NCBI GenBank assembly: GCA_026225395.1
Contig: JAMFSR010000012.1
Coordinates: 30,371 to 94,370 of the forward strand
Reading direction: 5' to 3'
Length of the DNA stretch: 64,000 bases
Source of the DNA: Granulicella sapmiensis
GTDB taxonomy: Bacteria; Acidobacteriota; Terriglobia; Terriglobales; Acidobacteriaceae
Translations under genes and position numbers: made by a program
Notes under the pieces: generated by a model
What the model saw: the letters and a program-made list of their open reading frames with translations, nothing else
Told to the model about the DNA's origin: nothing
The model's database searches: none
Part shown: positions 37,057 through 45,703 of the stretch, in pieces
Layout: the number at the start of each line of letters is the position of its first letter
Position numbering within the stretch: the first letter of the stretch is position 1

Positions 37057-38301
37057 GTGAAACTTCTCCTTCTTCTTGCTCTTTCGTTCCCCGGAACCGC
37101 CTTCGCGCAAACCCACGCGCTCCATCCCCCACCGGCCACCAAACCCGACCCTCAGCCCACCGGCCCGCAGGTCTTCATCGACACCACCCTCGGCCGCCTC
37201 TCCTGCAAACTCTTCACCGCACAAACCTCCGCCAACTTCATCGCCCTCGCCAACGGCACAAAGGATTGGCCCGACGCCTTCGGCAAGCCCGTCCACGGAC
37301 AGCCCTTCTATGACGGCCTCGAGCTCGGCGGCGTCTCCAACGGCATCACCACCGGCGCACGCTTCGGCGGGGGCATCGGTCTCGCCGGCTCTCCATTCCC
37401 CGCCGAAAAATCCGCCATCGACTTCAGCCACACCGGCCTGCTCGTCATGCGTAAGAACCCTCCCGCCAACCCTGACGACAAGACCGAGCAGCCGATGACC
37501 AGCAGCTCCATCTTCTACGTCTTCGCCCACTCCGACTTCGAGCACGAAAACATCGGCACCGTCTTCGGCCAGTGCGACGACGCCTCCCTTCCCACCATCA
37601 CCGCTCTCTCCCACGCGCTCCTAAGCACCGACAACCACCCCACCACGCCCATCGCCATCAACCACATCAGCGTCGTGCAGCTCGGCGATCCCGCACCGTC
37701 CCTCGCCGCCAACGTCCCAGCGGCCTCCGTCACCCCGCAGCCATCGCCCATGCCCATCGATCCCATCCCCGCACCGCAACCCACCGGCCCCACCGCAACC
37801 ATCGACACCAACATGGGCACCCTCACCTGCAAGCTCTTCACCAAGGAAGCCCCCATCGGCACCGCCAACTTCATCGGCCTCACCAACGGCACCAAGGACT
37901 GGCACCTCCCCGGCACACAGGCCCTCCAGCACAACCGTCGTTTCTACAACGGCCTCAGCTTCGGCCGCGTCATCCCCGACTTCATGATTCAGAACGCAGA
38001 CCTGCCCAACGACCCAGGCGGTGACGGTGATCTCGGCTTCGTCTTCGGCGTCGAATCCGTTCCCGGCCTCACCTTCGACCGCCCCGGACGCCTCGCCTAC
38101 GCCAATGCCGGCCCCAACACCAATCAAAGCGAGTTCTTCGTCACCGAGCACGCCGTCCATCGCCTGGACGGCAACTACACCATCTTCGGCCAGTGCGATG
38201 ACGCCTCCATCCCCATCGTCGAAGCCATCGCCCGCGTCCCCCGCGACGCCCACAACAAGCCGCTCAAAGCCGTCACCATCCGCAAGATCACCATCCAGTA
38301 A
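37057..38301 (+). CDS. Tandem cyclophilin-type peptidylprolyl isomerase, secreted
   Basis: 414 residues from GTG at 37057 (GGGG seven bases before), which gives a good signal peptide (KLLLLLALSFPGTAFAQ); a TTG at 36997 would add 20 residues. Two cyclophilin-like domains are joined by a Pro-rich linker (PQPSPMPIDPIPAPQPTGP). Domain 2 has the expected FGRVIPDFMIQNAD, RLAYANAGPNTNQSEFFVTE and LDGNYTIFGQCDD. Domain 1 shares TCKLF/ANFIALANGTKDW and VFGQCDDAS but has GGVSNGITTGA where the catalytic Arg-Val-Ile stretch should be, so it is probably inactive. Located inside the polysaccharide locus; perhaps it folds exported envelope proteins. Confidence 0.88.
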   Translation: MKLLLLLALSFPGTAFAQTHALHPPPATKPDPQPTGPQVFIDTTLGRLSCKLFTAQTSANFIALANGTKDWPDAFGKPVHGQPFYDGLELGGVSNGITTGARFGGGIGLAGSPFPAEKSAIDFSHTGLLVMRKNPPANPDDKTEQPMTSSSIFYVFAHSDFEHENIGTVFGQCDDASLPTITALSHALLSTDNHPTTPIAINHISVVQLGDPAPSLAANVPAASVTPQPSPMPIDPIPAPQPTGPTATIDTNMGTLTCKLFTKEAPIGTANFIGLTNGTKDWHLPGTQALQHNRRFYNGLSFGRVIPDFMIQNADLPNDPGGDGDLGFVFGVESVPGLTFDRPGRLAYANAGPNTNQSEFFVTEHAVHRLDGNYTIFGQCDDASIPIVEAIARVPRDAHNKPLKAVTIRKITIQ

Positions 38302-38326
38302 CGCTGCTATCCTGAACCACAACTGC

Positions 38327-39511
38327 ATGAGAATCCTGCACATCGTCGGCTCCATCAGCCCCGCAGCCGGTGGACCCACCGAAGCCATCCGCATGCTCAT
38401 CGAGCACGCCCCTCCCGGCTACACCTCCGAGGTCGTCACCACGAACGACCCGGCAGAGCCCTTCCTCGCAGCTTTCCCCTTCAAAATCACCGCCCTCGGC
38501 GCCGCTAAAAAATCCTGGTACGTTCCCGCCCTCACCCGCTGGCTGCGCGCCAACCGCGACCGCTTCGACGGCGTCATGCTCCATGGCCTGTGGGAGTACA
38601 CCGGCGTCGCCGTCCTCCGTTCCATCGCCGGCCACAAACCCTACGTCGTCTTCCCCCACGGCATGCTCGACCCCTACTTCAAGCGCCGCTTCCCCGCCAA
38701 GCACGCCAAAAAGTGGATCTACTGGCTCCTCAACGACTACTGGCTCCTCCGCCGCGCCTTCCGCGTCCTCTTCATCACCCAGATCGAAGCCGACCTCGCC
38801 AAACAATCCTTCTTCCTCCACCAATGGACGCCCATAGTCGTAGCCCTCGGCGCCGAACCCCCACCCCTCACCCCTCACTCCTCCAGCTCTCACTCCTCTA
38901 CAGAAGCCTTCTACAATCGCTGCCCCGAAGTCCGCGGCAAGCGCTTCCTCCTCTTCCTCGGCCGCATCCACCCCAAAAAAGGCCCCGACCTCCTGCTCGA
39001 AGCCTTCACGGCAATCAACGATCCCGGCCTGCACCTCGTCATGGCCGGACCCGGCGCCGGCAATTGGAGCGACGAACTTCGCCGACGCATAGAAGCTTCC
39101 GGGTTCGGCTCCCGCGTCCACTGGCCCGGCATGCTCCTTGGCGAACCCAAGTGGGGCGCCTTCGCTGCCAGCGAAGCCTTCGTCCTCACCTCGCACCAGG
39201 AAAACTTCGGCATCGCCGTCGCCGAGGCCCTGGCCTGCGGCAAGCCCGTCCTCATCTCCGACCAGATCAACATTGCCCCCGACATCGCGGCCGACGGCGC
39301 CGGCCTCGTCGAACCGGACACCCTCGAAGGCTCCCGCAAGCTCCTCCATCGCTGGCTCGCACTCTCAACCGAAGGACGCGCCGCCATGTCCGCGCAAGCC
39401 CTCCGCACCTTCGCCGCCCGATACGACATGCGCCACAACACCCAAGTCATCCTCCGCGTCTTCGAGCAAGCCCCGCACACCGCTCCTAACTCACTCGCGG
39501 AGGCCAACTGA
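38327..39511 (+). CDS. Glycosyltransferase family 4 protein
   Basis: 394 residues from ATG at 38327. MRILHIVGSISPAAGGPTEAIRML is a clean GT-B start with the GGP acceptor loop. FVVFPHGMLDPYF-type residues (YVVFPHGMLDPYF) and LFLGRIHPKKGPDLLLEAF, then SHQENFGIAVAEALACGKPVLISDQ (E-x7-E) identify GT4. A short low-complexity stretch, PPPLTPHSSSSHSSTEAFYN at about residues 182-201, is encoded by CT-rich DNA like the intergenic tracts of this region and looks like an insertion in a surface loop between the two domains. The upstream open frame is a shadow of the cyclophilin gene. Confidence 0.9.
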   Translation: MRILHIVGSISPAAGGPTEAIRMLIEHAPPGYTSEVVTTNDPAEPFLAAFPFKITALGAAKKSWYVPALTRWLRANRDRFDGVMLHGLWEYTGVAVLRSIAGHKPYVVFPHGMLDPYFKRRFPAKHAKKWIYWLLNDYWLLRRAFRVLFITQIEADLAKQSFFLHQWTPIVVALGAEPPPLTPHSSSSHSSTEAFYNRCPEVRGKRFLLFLGRIHPKKGPDLLLEAFTAINDPGLHLVMAGPGAGNWSDELRRRIEASGFGSRVHWPGMLLGEPKWGAFAASEAFVLTSHQENFGIAVAEALACGKPVLISDQINIAPDIAADGAGLVEPDTLEGSRKLLHRWLALSTEGRAAMSAQALRTFAARYDMRHNTQVILRVFEQAPHTAPNSLAEAN

Positions 39512-39530
39512 CATGAACCCCCTTCACTTC

Positions 39531-39586
39531 GTCTTCCTGAGCGAAGCAACTCGCGCACTTGCGAGTTGCGCAGTCGAAGGACCTGC
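39531..39586. repeat. TCCTGAGCGAAGC-type repeat with stem-loop
   Basis: Between two genes: TTCCTGAGCGAAGC, then a perfect 9-bp inverted repeat GCAACTCGC / GCGAGTTGC (39546-39554, 39561-39569, loop GCACTT), then GCAGTCGAAGGACCTGC. It is a REP-like palindromic unit; the shortened relative is at 36966. Confidence 0.7.
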
Positions 39587-39639
39587 CACACCCTCAGCCC
39601 ACCCCCATCGCCTGCCGCTTTCAACCACGGAGGCCACCC

Positions 39640-40245
39640 ATGGCTAAACAAGCCGACTACAAAGTCCCAGAAGCCCTCGCAGGCGAAGACGCCTACACCC
39701 GCCCTGCCTTTTCCTTCGCCAACCGCGCCCGCCGCCTCGTCTGGAACATCACCTGGCTGCTCCTCTTTCGCCTCAGCCCACGTCCGTTCCACGCCTGGCG
39801 CGCCATGCTGCTCCGTCTCTTCGGAGCCACCCTCGGCCCCGACTGCCACTTCTACCCGAAAGCAAAAGTCTGGGCCCCCTGGAACCTCTTCTGCGCCGAC
39901 CACGTCGCCGCCGGCGATGGCGTTGAAATCTACAACCCCTCGCCCATGCACTTCGCCTCGCACGTTATCCTCTCGCAGGACTGTTACCTCTGCGGCGCCA
40001 CGCACGACTACAACGATCCAACCTTCCCGCTCCTCGCCTACCAGATGTCCTTCGGCCAGTACGCCTGGATCTGCGCCCGCGCTTCGGTCGGCCCCGGCGT
40101 CAACGTCGGCGAAGGCGCCGTGCTCGGCCTCGGCTCCGTAGCCACCCGCGACCTCGCCCCCTGGACCGTCTACAGCGGCAATCCCGCCACCATCATCCGA
40201 GAACGCACCCGCCATCCCAACGCCACCCCCGGAGACCCCGCATGA
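39640..40245 (+). CDS. WcaF-type sugar O-acetyltransferase (left-handed beta helix)
   Basis: 201 residues, ATG at 39640 with ACGGAGG upstream. After an N-terminal helical part (NRARRLVWNITWLLLFRLSPRPFHAWRAMLLRLFGATLG) comes the hexapeptide-repeat domain: CHFYPKAKVWAPWNLFCADHVAAGDGVEIYN, the active-site CGATHDYNDPTFPLL and VGPGVNVGEGAVLGLGSVATRDLAPWTVYSGNPA. This is the order seen in putative colanic-acid acetyltransferases. It would add acetyl from acetyl-CoA to a sugar of the exported polymer. It is one of a same-strand row of polysaccharide genes. Confidence 0.88.
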   Translation: MAKQADYKVPEALAGEDAYTRPAFSFANRARRLVWNITWLLLFRLSPRPFHAWRAMLLRLFGATLGPDCHFYPKAKVWAPWNLFCADHVAAGDGVEIYNPSPMHFASHVILSQDCYLCGATHDYNDPTFPLLAYQMSFGQYAWICARASVGPGVNVGEGAVLGLGSVATRDLAPWTVYSGNPATIIRERTRHPNATPGDPA

Positions 40246-40324
40246 CGAACTCTCCGTCTTTACTCCCTATTCCCCACTCCCTGCTCCCTTCCCCGGCACT
40301 GCCTTCAGTAAAGGCGCCGAACCA

Positions 40325-41152
40325 ATGATCTCCATCCTCATCCTCACCCGCAACGAAGAGCAGGACCTCCCCGCCTGCCTCGACTCTGTCGCCTTCTCCG
40401 ACGACGTCCACGTCTTCGACTCCAACTCCACCGACCGCACCCAGGAAATCGCACGCGCTCGAGGCGCCAAGGTCACCACGCGCGCCTTCGACAACTACGC
40501 CGCCCAGCGCAACGCTGCCATGCAGCTCCCCTTTGCTCACCCTTGGGTCCTGGTCCTGGACGCCGACGAGCGCCCCACCCCTGCCCTCATCGACGAAATC
40601 GCCCGCACCCTGCCCACAGTCGCCCAAACCACCGCCGCCTTCCGCATCCGCCGCCGCGACTTCCTCTGGGGCACCTGGCTGCAGCACGCGCAGCTATCCC
40701 CGTTCTACGTCCGCCTCATCCGCGTCGGCCACGTCCACTACACACGCGACGTCAACGAAGTTGCCGAAATCGCAGGCGACATCGCCGAGCTAACCCAGCC
40801 TTTCGATCACATGCCTTTTTCCAAGGGCATCAGCCACTGGGTCGCCAAGCACAACCACTACTCCACCCGCGAAGCCGAGCTGCTGGCAAGCCGCAAGTTC
40901 GTCAGCGACGCCTCGCTCCGCCAGGCCCTCTTCGGTACCGACTTCCACTCGCGCCGCATCGCCCAGAAAGCCATCTTCTACAAGCTGCCCGGCCGACCCG
41001 TCATCAAGTGGCTTTACATGATGTTCTTCCGCGGCGCCGCCCTCGACGGCCACGCCGGCATCATGTACGCCACGCTGCAAGCCATCTACGAGTACCTGAT
41101 CGAAATCAAATCCCGCGAAATCCTCCGCAAGCGCGCCGGCAAGACCCTCTAA
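40325..41152 (+). CDS. Glycosyltransferase family 2 protein, WaaE/KdtX-like
   Basis: 275 residues, GT-A fold: MISILILTRNEEQDLPACLDSVAFSDDVHVFDSNSTDRTQEIAR, the DxD-type LVLDADERPTPALIDEI, then RRRDFLWGTWLQHAQLSPFYVRLIR and HMPFSKGISHWVAKHNHYSTREAE. The latter stretches are characteristic of the branch containing LPS-core beta-1,4-glucosyltransferase WaaE. A membrane-associated C-terminus (WLYMMFFRGAALDGHAGIMYATLQAIYEYLI) ends the protein. The gene is separated from the acetyltransferase gene by a CT-rich tract (ACTCCCTATTCCCC). Confidence 0.9.
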   Translation: MISILILTRNEEQDLPACLDSVAFSDDVHVFDSNSTDRTQEIARARGAKVTTRAFDNYAAQRNAAMQLPFAHPWVLVLDADERPTPALIDEIARTLPTVAQTTAAFRIRRRDFLWGTWLQHAQLSPFYVRLIRVGHVHYTRDVNEVAEIAGDIAELTQPFDHMPFSKGISHWVAKHNHYSTREAELLASRKFVSDASLRQALFGTDFHSRRIAQKAIFYKLPGRPVIKWLYMMFFRGAALDGHAGIMYATLQAIYEYLIEIKSREILRKRAGKTL

Positions 41153-41224
41153 ACGGAAACGAGACCCGGCGGCGAACCATACGATCGCCGCTCGAATCTC
41201 GCTTCTCGAATCTTCGTTCCGCTC

Positions 41225-41605
41225 TTACCCGCGCAGCTTCGCCAGCAGATCCGTCGGATGCACCGGCTTCGCCAGAATCTCAAACTCATGGCCCTGCGAC
41301 CGCGCGCGCTCCAGCAGGTCGGCCGTAGCCGCCTGACCGGAAAACAGCAGAATCTTGCAGTTCGGCAGCTTGTTCCGCGTCTGGATCGCTGCTTCAATGC
41401 CGGTCATCCCGGTCATGATCACGTCCGAAATCAGCATGTCCGGATGAAACGTATCGAGCGCCTCGATCGCTTTCTCTCCGCTGTATACGGCACGCGCTTC
41501 AAAACCCGCCTGGTTGAGAATGATGGCCAGTGTATTGGCGATCACCTGTTCGTCATCGGCAACGAGCACGCGCGGCTTTGGGGTAGTACTTGTTTTCTGT
41601 GGCAT
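41225..41605 (-). CDS. Single-domain response regulator (CheY-like)
   Basis: 126 residues and only a receiver domain: VLVADDEQVIANTLAIIL (acidic pocket DDE), phosphoacceptor Asp in MLISDVIMTGMTGIEAA, the SGQAAT switch region and the conserved Lys in EILAKPVHPTDLL. There is no output domain, so it would act by protein contact or in a phosphorelay. It runs opposite to the polysaccharide genes and lies between the last glycosyltransferase and the PHP phosphatase; no histidine kinase is in view. Confidence 0.92.
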   Translation of the reverse strand: MPQKTSTTPKPRVLVADDEQVIANTLAIILNQAGFEARAVYSGEKAIEALDTFHPDMLISDVIMTGMTGIEAAIQTRNKLPNCKILLFSGQAATADLLERARSQGHEFEILAKPVHPTDLLAKLRG

Positions 41606-42002
41606 GAAAAGGTCCTTGTTCCTTCTTCCGTAATCCTGCCGTGACGCACATACCGTGCAGAGCGCACTTCGACTCCATACATCATACGTTGCGCATCATC
41701 TTGTGCAAATCACAGTATTTACGCTTCGATGCAGCCCCGCACTCCCGCGCTGCACCGACCACCCCACTATCGGAGATTTCGCCCACGCAATTCAACAATT
41801 TCCACAGACAGCCCCAACAGCCGTCCCAACTCCAACCCTTTAGCAATTGTCATCCCCGCCCCCCTGACCGAACTCAAAAGAGACCACCCGCTTTTGCCTT
41901 AGCCTGAGCTTTGCCTTTGCCTTCTTCACTATTCACTCCCCTAGCCCCACCCAAACCCATCCCCCAAACCCCACTCCCCCAGTGATACCCTTATCCCCAG
42001 CC
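41606..42002. other. 397-base gap without a convincing gene
   Basis: The left part is AT-richer and should hold the promoter of the response regulator (minus strand). The right part (about 41900-42000) is a CT-rich, low-complexity tract (CTTCACTATTCACTCCCC, runs of CCCCAAACC) similar in style to the other pyrimidine tracts of this region. Short frames here lack coding character. Confidence 0.5.
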
Positions 42003-42803
42003 ATGGTCGACCTGCACCACCACCTTCTCCCCTCCCTCGACGACGGCTCGCCTGACCTCGATACCTCCATTGCCATGGCCCGTATGGCCGCCGACGACGG
42101 CATCACCCACGTCGTCTGCACGCCCCACGCCAGCTCCCACTGGACCTTCGACCCCGCCGTCAACACCCAGCGAATCGCCGAACTCCGCTCCGCCCTCGCC
42201 GCCGAATCCATCCCCCTCATCCTCGGCTCTGGCTGCGACTTCCACCTCAGCTTCGACAACATCCAGGACGCCCACGCCCACCCCACCCGCTACACCATCA
42301 ACAACAAGCAGTACCTCCTCGTCGAGCTGCCCGACTTCGCCATCGCCCGCGGCATGGGCGAAACCATCTACGAGCTCCAGCTCGCCGGCATGACCCCCAT
42401 CCTCACCCACCCCGAACGCAACCCAACCCTCCAGCGCGAACCCGACATGCTCGCCAACTGGTTACGCAACGGCCTGCTCGTCCAGGTGACCACCGGCTCC
42501 GTCCTCGGCAACATGGGCAAAGAAGCCGAACGCATGGCCCACCAGCTCCTCGCCAACCGCTGGGTCCACTTCCTCGCCACCGACGCCCACAACACCACCT
42601 CGCGCCCTCCCCTCATGCGCGAAGCCCACGACTACGTTGCCAAAAAATACGGGGCCGAATATGCCGACCTGCTTTGCACCACCAACCCTGCAGCGGCATT
42701 CGCAGGCGATCCCATCCCCGAACAGATACCCCCACTCAATCTCTTCGACGACACTGACGACGATACGGACCTCCCTTGGTGGAAGCGCCTCTTCCGCCGC
42801 TGA
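42003..42803 (+). CDS. PHP-domain tyrosine phosphatase, CpsB/YwqE family
   Basis: 266 residues from ATG at 42003 (a GTG at 41982 is possible). MVDLHHHLLPSLDDGSPDL is the metal-binding start of this family; VVCTPHASSH, GCDFHLS, LTHPERNPTL and FLATDAHNTTSRPP complete the trinuclear metal site of the PHP fold. Such enzymes use Mn2+ to remove phosphate from the tyrosine tail of bacterial BY-kinases and so tune capsule production. The likely partner is the Wzc-type kinase at 32386. The gene stands at the end of the polysaccharide locus. Confidence 0.92.
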   Translation: MVDLHHHLLPSLDDGSPDLDTSIAMARMAADDGITHVVCTPHASSHWTFDPAVNTQRIAELRSALAAESIPLILGSGCDFHLSFDNIQDAHAHPTRYTINNKQYLLVELPDFAIARGMGETIYELQLAGMTPILTHPERNPTLQREPDMLANWLRNGLLVQVTTGSVLGNMGKEAERMAHQLLANRWVHFLATDAHNTTSRPPLMREAHDYVAKKYGAEYADLLCTTNPAAAFAGDPIPEQIPPLNLFDDTDDDTDLPWWKRLFRR

Positions 42804-42870
42804 CACTCAGGTTCCCGGTTTCAGACCCAAGAAAGCTGAAGGAAATCCCTTCAAAGCTGGCCGGAAAGTC

Positions 42871-44607
42871 TCATCTCCAAAGGTTGGTCTTCGCCATGTC
42901 GAGAACTTCATGGCCGTCCCCATGCAACATCGCCTTAAGCATGTAGAGATTGAAGCCCGCGGCCTGGGCCAGGGTGATGGTGGGTGGAAGAGAGAGTTCC
43001 TGGCGTGCGACAACGACGTCGACGACAGCAGCCCCAGGGTGCGCGAAGGCCTCTTGGAGGGCGGGGATGACCTGCTCTGGAGTTTCGACGCGCCACGCGC
43101 GGATGCCCGCGCCCGATGCGATTGTCGCGAAGTTTGTTGGCTTAAACTCGGTGCCGTAGGTTTCCACACCGGCAGCTTTCATCTCCTGCTCGACGAAGCC
43201 GAGTGCCCCATTGTTGAAGACGACGACCTTCACAGCTAGATCGAGTTGCCGCAGGGTCAGCAGATCGCCCAGAAGCATGGAGATGCCGCCATCGCCCGAA
43301 AGAGTCACAACCTGGCGCGATGGCTCCGCGGACTGCACTCCGATAGACTGCGGCATGGCGTTCGCCATGGTGCCGTGGTTGAAGCTGCCGATAAGGCGAC
43401 GCTTGCCGTTCATCTTGAGATAGCGAGCCGACCATGTGGTGGGCGTTCCAACATCGCAAAGGAAAACAGCATCGTCTGCGGCAAGGTCGCTGATGCATTT
43501 AGTCAGGTACTGCGGGTGGATAGGAGATTTGCCCGGCTCACCAACAGCGCGGTCGTCGAGTTCCTTGCGGACCTTCTGGAAGTGTTTCATCGAGTCCTTC
43601 AGGTGGCTGCTCTTGTGCTTCGTGAGAAGCGGCATAAGGGCCTGCAAGGTGTGCTTCACATCGCCGATGAGACCGACGTCGATCCTCGTGCGACGGCCCA
43701 GCTGTTCCCCGCGAATATCGATCTGGATGACGTTGATCCCTTCCGGATAGAACTGCGAGTAGGGAAAGTCGGTGCCAAGCATCAGGAGAGTGTCACAATC
43801 GTGCATAGCCCGATAGGCAGATGGCATGCCGATCAGGCCGTTGAGTCCGATGAAGTATGGGTTGTCGTACTCGAGGTACTCTTTTCCGCGTAGAGCGGTG
43901 ATGATCGGTGCTTGCAGGACGTCCGCTACCTTGAGGACTTCAGCACGAGCCTCGGCACAGCCCGCCCCGGCAAGGATCGTGACCTTCTTTGTAGAGTTGA
44001 GAAGCTTGGCTGCGCTTGCGAGAGCAGCGGTGGACGGAAGAATAGACGCGGCGGGACCGTTGATGCCGAGGTCGATAGCGGACGATGTGGAGAATTTGGT
44101 GAGGATGTCTCCAGGGATCACGACGACCGCAACACAGCGTTTTGCGATGGCGGTGCGCATCGCGATAGCCAGTACCCGCGGGACCTGCTCGGGCGTGGAG
44201 ATCACTTCGCAGAAGTCCGAGCAGGTGAGGAAGATCTGTTCCGGGTGCGTCTCCTGAAAGTAGTTCGTTCCGATTTCAGCGCTGGGAATCTGCGCGGCAA
44301 TAGCGAGAACTGGCACCCGGCTGCGGTGACAGTCGTGTAGACCATTGATGAGGTGAAGATTCCCAGGTCCACAGCTTCCCGCGCACACCGTAAGCTGACC
44401 GCTTATCTGGGATTCACCGCCTGCGGCGAAGGCGGCTACTTCTTCATGCCGGACCATCTGCCAGTCGATGCCGTCGTGGGAACGTATGGCATCGGTGAAG
44501 CCATTGAGGGAGTCGCCGGCTACGCCATAGACGCGTTTAACGCCTGCTTTGATAAGGGTTTCTACGAAAACGTCCGCAACTTTGGCGAGAGGATCTTTCT
44601 TCCACAT
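42871..44607 (-). CDS. poxB: Pyruvate dehydrogenase (quinone) / pyruvate oxidase, PoxB type
   Basis: 578 residues from ATG at 44607; another ATG at 44619 is possible but sits directly on the only Shine-Dalgarno-like sequence (AAAAGG). ThDP enzyme: KRVYGVAGDSLNGFTDAI, the catalytic Glu in RHEEVAAFAAGGES, VCAGSCGPGNLHLINGLHDCHRSRVPVLAIAAQIPS, and the ThDP motif SGDGGISMLLGDLLTLRQLDLAVKVVVFNN. It resembles E. coli PoxB closely along its length, including GTNYFQETHPE. PoxB oxidises pyruvate to acetate and CO2 and reduces ubiquinone at the membrane. Base and codon use differ from the flanking genes (less C at third positions). Confidence 0.93.
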   Translation of the reverse strand: MWKKDPLAKVADVFVETLIKAGVKRVYGVAGDSLNGFTDAIRSHDGIDWQMVRHEEVAAFAAGGESQISGQLTVCAGSCGPGNLHLINGLHDCHRSRVPVLAIAAQIPSAEIGTNYFQETHPEQIFLTCSDFCEVISTPEQVPRVLAIAMRTAIAKRCVAVVVIPGDILTKFSTSSAIDLGINGPAASILPSTAALASAAKLLNSTKKVTILAGAGCAEARAEVLKVADVLQAPIITALRGKEYLEYDNPYFIGLNGLIGMPSAYRAMHDCDTLLMLGTDFPYSQFYPEGINVIQIDIRGEQLGRRTRIDVGLIGDVKHTLQALMPLLTKHKSSHLKDSMKHFQKVRKELDDRAVGEPGKSPIHPQYLTKCISDLAADDAVFLCDVGTPTTWSARYLKMNGKRRLIGSFNHGTMANAMPQSIGVQSAEPSRQVVTLSGDGGISMLLGDLLTLRQLDLAVKVVVFNNGALGFVEQEMKAAGVETYGTEFKPTNFATIASGAGIRAWRVETPEQVIPALQEAFAHPGAAVVDVVVARQELSLPPTITLAQAAGFNLYMLKAMLHGDGHEVLDMAKTNLWR

Positions 44608-44753
44608 GGAGGGCTGCATCCTTTTCTGGTCTGACTACCTACAGGCTTGGATGCAGGCATTCCAGATGGCAGCATGGGGCATCACGATGAGGAGTCTCGG
44701 CACGGCTTCTCGTCAATGATTTCTCAGGTGTCGATAAGAGCGTTTCTCGGTAG

Positions 44754-44781
44754 TTATCTGCGGGACGTCTCCCGCAGATAA
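44754..44781 (-). terminator. Hairpin after the SDR gene
   Basis: A perfect 11-bp inverted repeat TTATCTGCGGG / CCCGCAGATAA with loop ACGTCT, 22 bases past the SDR stop. No good U-tract follows, so it may be only an RNA end-stabilising hairpin. Confidence 0.45.
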
Positions 44782-44802
44782 TGTTGGATTGAGTCAGCAT
44801 CC

Positions 44803-45543
44803 TTATGCGTTTGCGCCACCGTCGACCGTAATCGCCGCTCCGGTGATGTATTGAGCTTTCTCATCTGCCAGAAATGTCACGATGTTGGCGATGTCTTCCA
44901 CCTTGCCATATCGACCGAGCGCCGTGATGGAGCGGAGAACCTCACCGAACGGACCATGCGCCGGGTTCATGTCGGTATCAATCGAGCCTGGCTGCACGAC
45001 GTTTACAGTGATGTCGCTGGCCCCAAGTTCTCGAGCTAGCCCTTGGGAAAACGCGGTGAGCGCAGACTTCGTCAACGCATAAACCGGAAGACCCGCGCCA
45101 CCCGGGACCTTGTCCGCAAAGAAGCTTCCGATGTTGATGATGCGTCCGCCTTTACCAAGGTGCGGGATAGCCGTCTTACTGGCCACAATGACGGCCCGTA
45201 CGTTCACGTTGAGAAGCGCGTCGATGTCCTCCAGTGAAATATCCCTGACCGTGGACAGACGGAGAATGCCCGCGTTGTTGACGAGAATGTCGAGACCGCC
45301 CAATTCGGCGACTGTCTTCTCTACGGAAGCTTGCACAGCACGGACGTCGGCGCTGTCCGCCTGAATCGCAACTGCGCGAACGCCGCTCGCCTTGACCGCG
45401 GCAACGACGGCCTCCGCTGCTTCAGCCGATTTTTCGTACGTAATAGCAACGTCCGCCCCCTCTGTGGCAAGTGCCTTCGCAATCGCTGCCCCAATTCCCC
45501 TGCTCGCTCCTGTGACTAGTGCGCGTTTTCCTTTGAGACTCAT
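44803..45543 (-). CDS. SDR family oxidoreductase
   Basis: 246 residues, classical short-chain dehydrogenase: GKRALVTGASRGIGAAIAKALATEGADVAITYEKS (NADP-type cofactor site), NNAG in DILVNNAGILRLSTV, IINIGSFFADKVPG, the catalytic pair in YALTKSAL (YxxxK), and VNVVQPGSIDTDMNP. The C-terminus DEKAQYITGAAITVDGGANA is typical of the 3-oxoacyl-ACP-reductase-like group. The substrate is unknown. AGGAG precedes ATG. It is transcribed away from a TetR gene across a 160-base gap containing an operator-like palindrome, so it is likely the target of that regulator. Confidence 0.92.
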   Translation of the reverse strand: MSLKGKRALVTGASRGIGAAIAKALATEGADVAITYEKSAEAAEAVVAAVKASGVRAVAIQADSADVRAVQASVEKTVAELGGLDILVNNAGILRLSTVRDISLEDIDALLNVNVRAVIVASKTAIPHLGKGGRIINIGSFFADKVPGGAGLPVYALTKSALTAFSQGLARELGASDITVNVVQPGSIDTDMNPAHGPFGEVLRSITALGRYGKVEDIANIVTFLADEKAQYITGAAITVDGGANA

Positions 45544-45624
45544 TTTTTGCTTCTCCTATTCTTCTGCTCGGCAGCAGATGGAAGCGCCTAAGCGACTCGA
45601 CCTTGCTGCTTTGGTATAGTAGAG

Positions 45625-45640
45625 TAGACCGGTTGGTATG
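45625..45640. promoter_or_regulatory. Candidate operator between SDR and TetR genes
   Basis: TAGACC-GGTT-GGTATG: two half sites with a four-base spacer, one deviating base pair from a perfect TAGACC-N4-GGTCTA palindrome at two positions. From memory, NemR-type regulators bind sites of this form. It overlaps TATAGT (45615-45620), a possible -10. Confidence 0.55.
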
Positions 45641-45703
45641 GAGATTCATTTTGAGCAATCATTTTTCTCCAGCTTTGCCGCATCCTGAATAGAGGAGAGA
45701 GAT

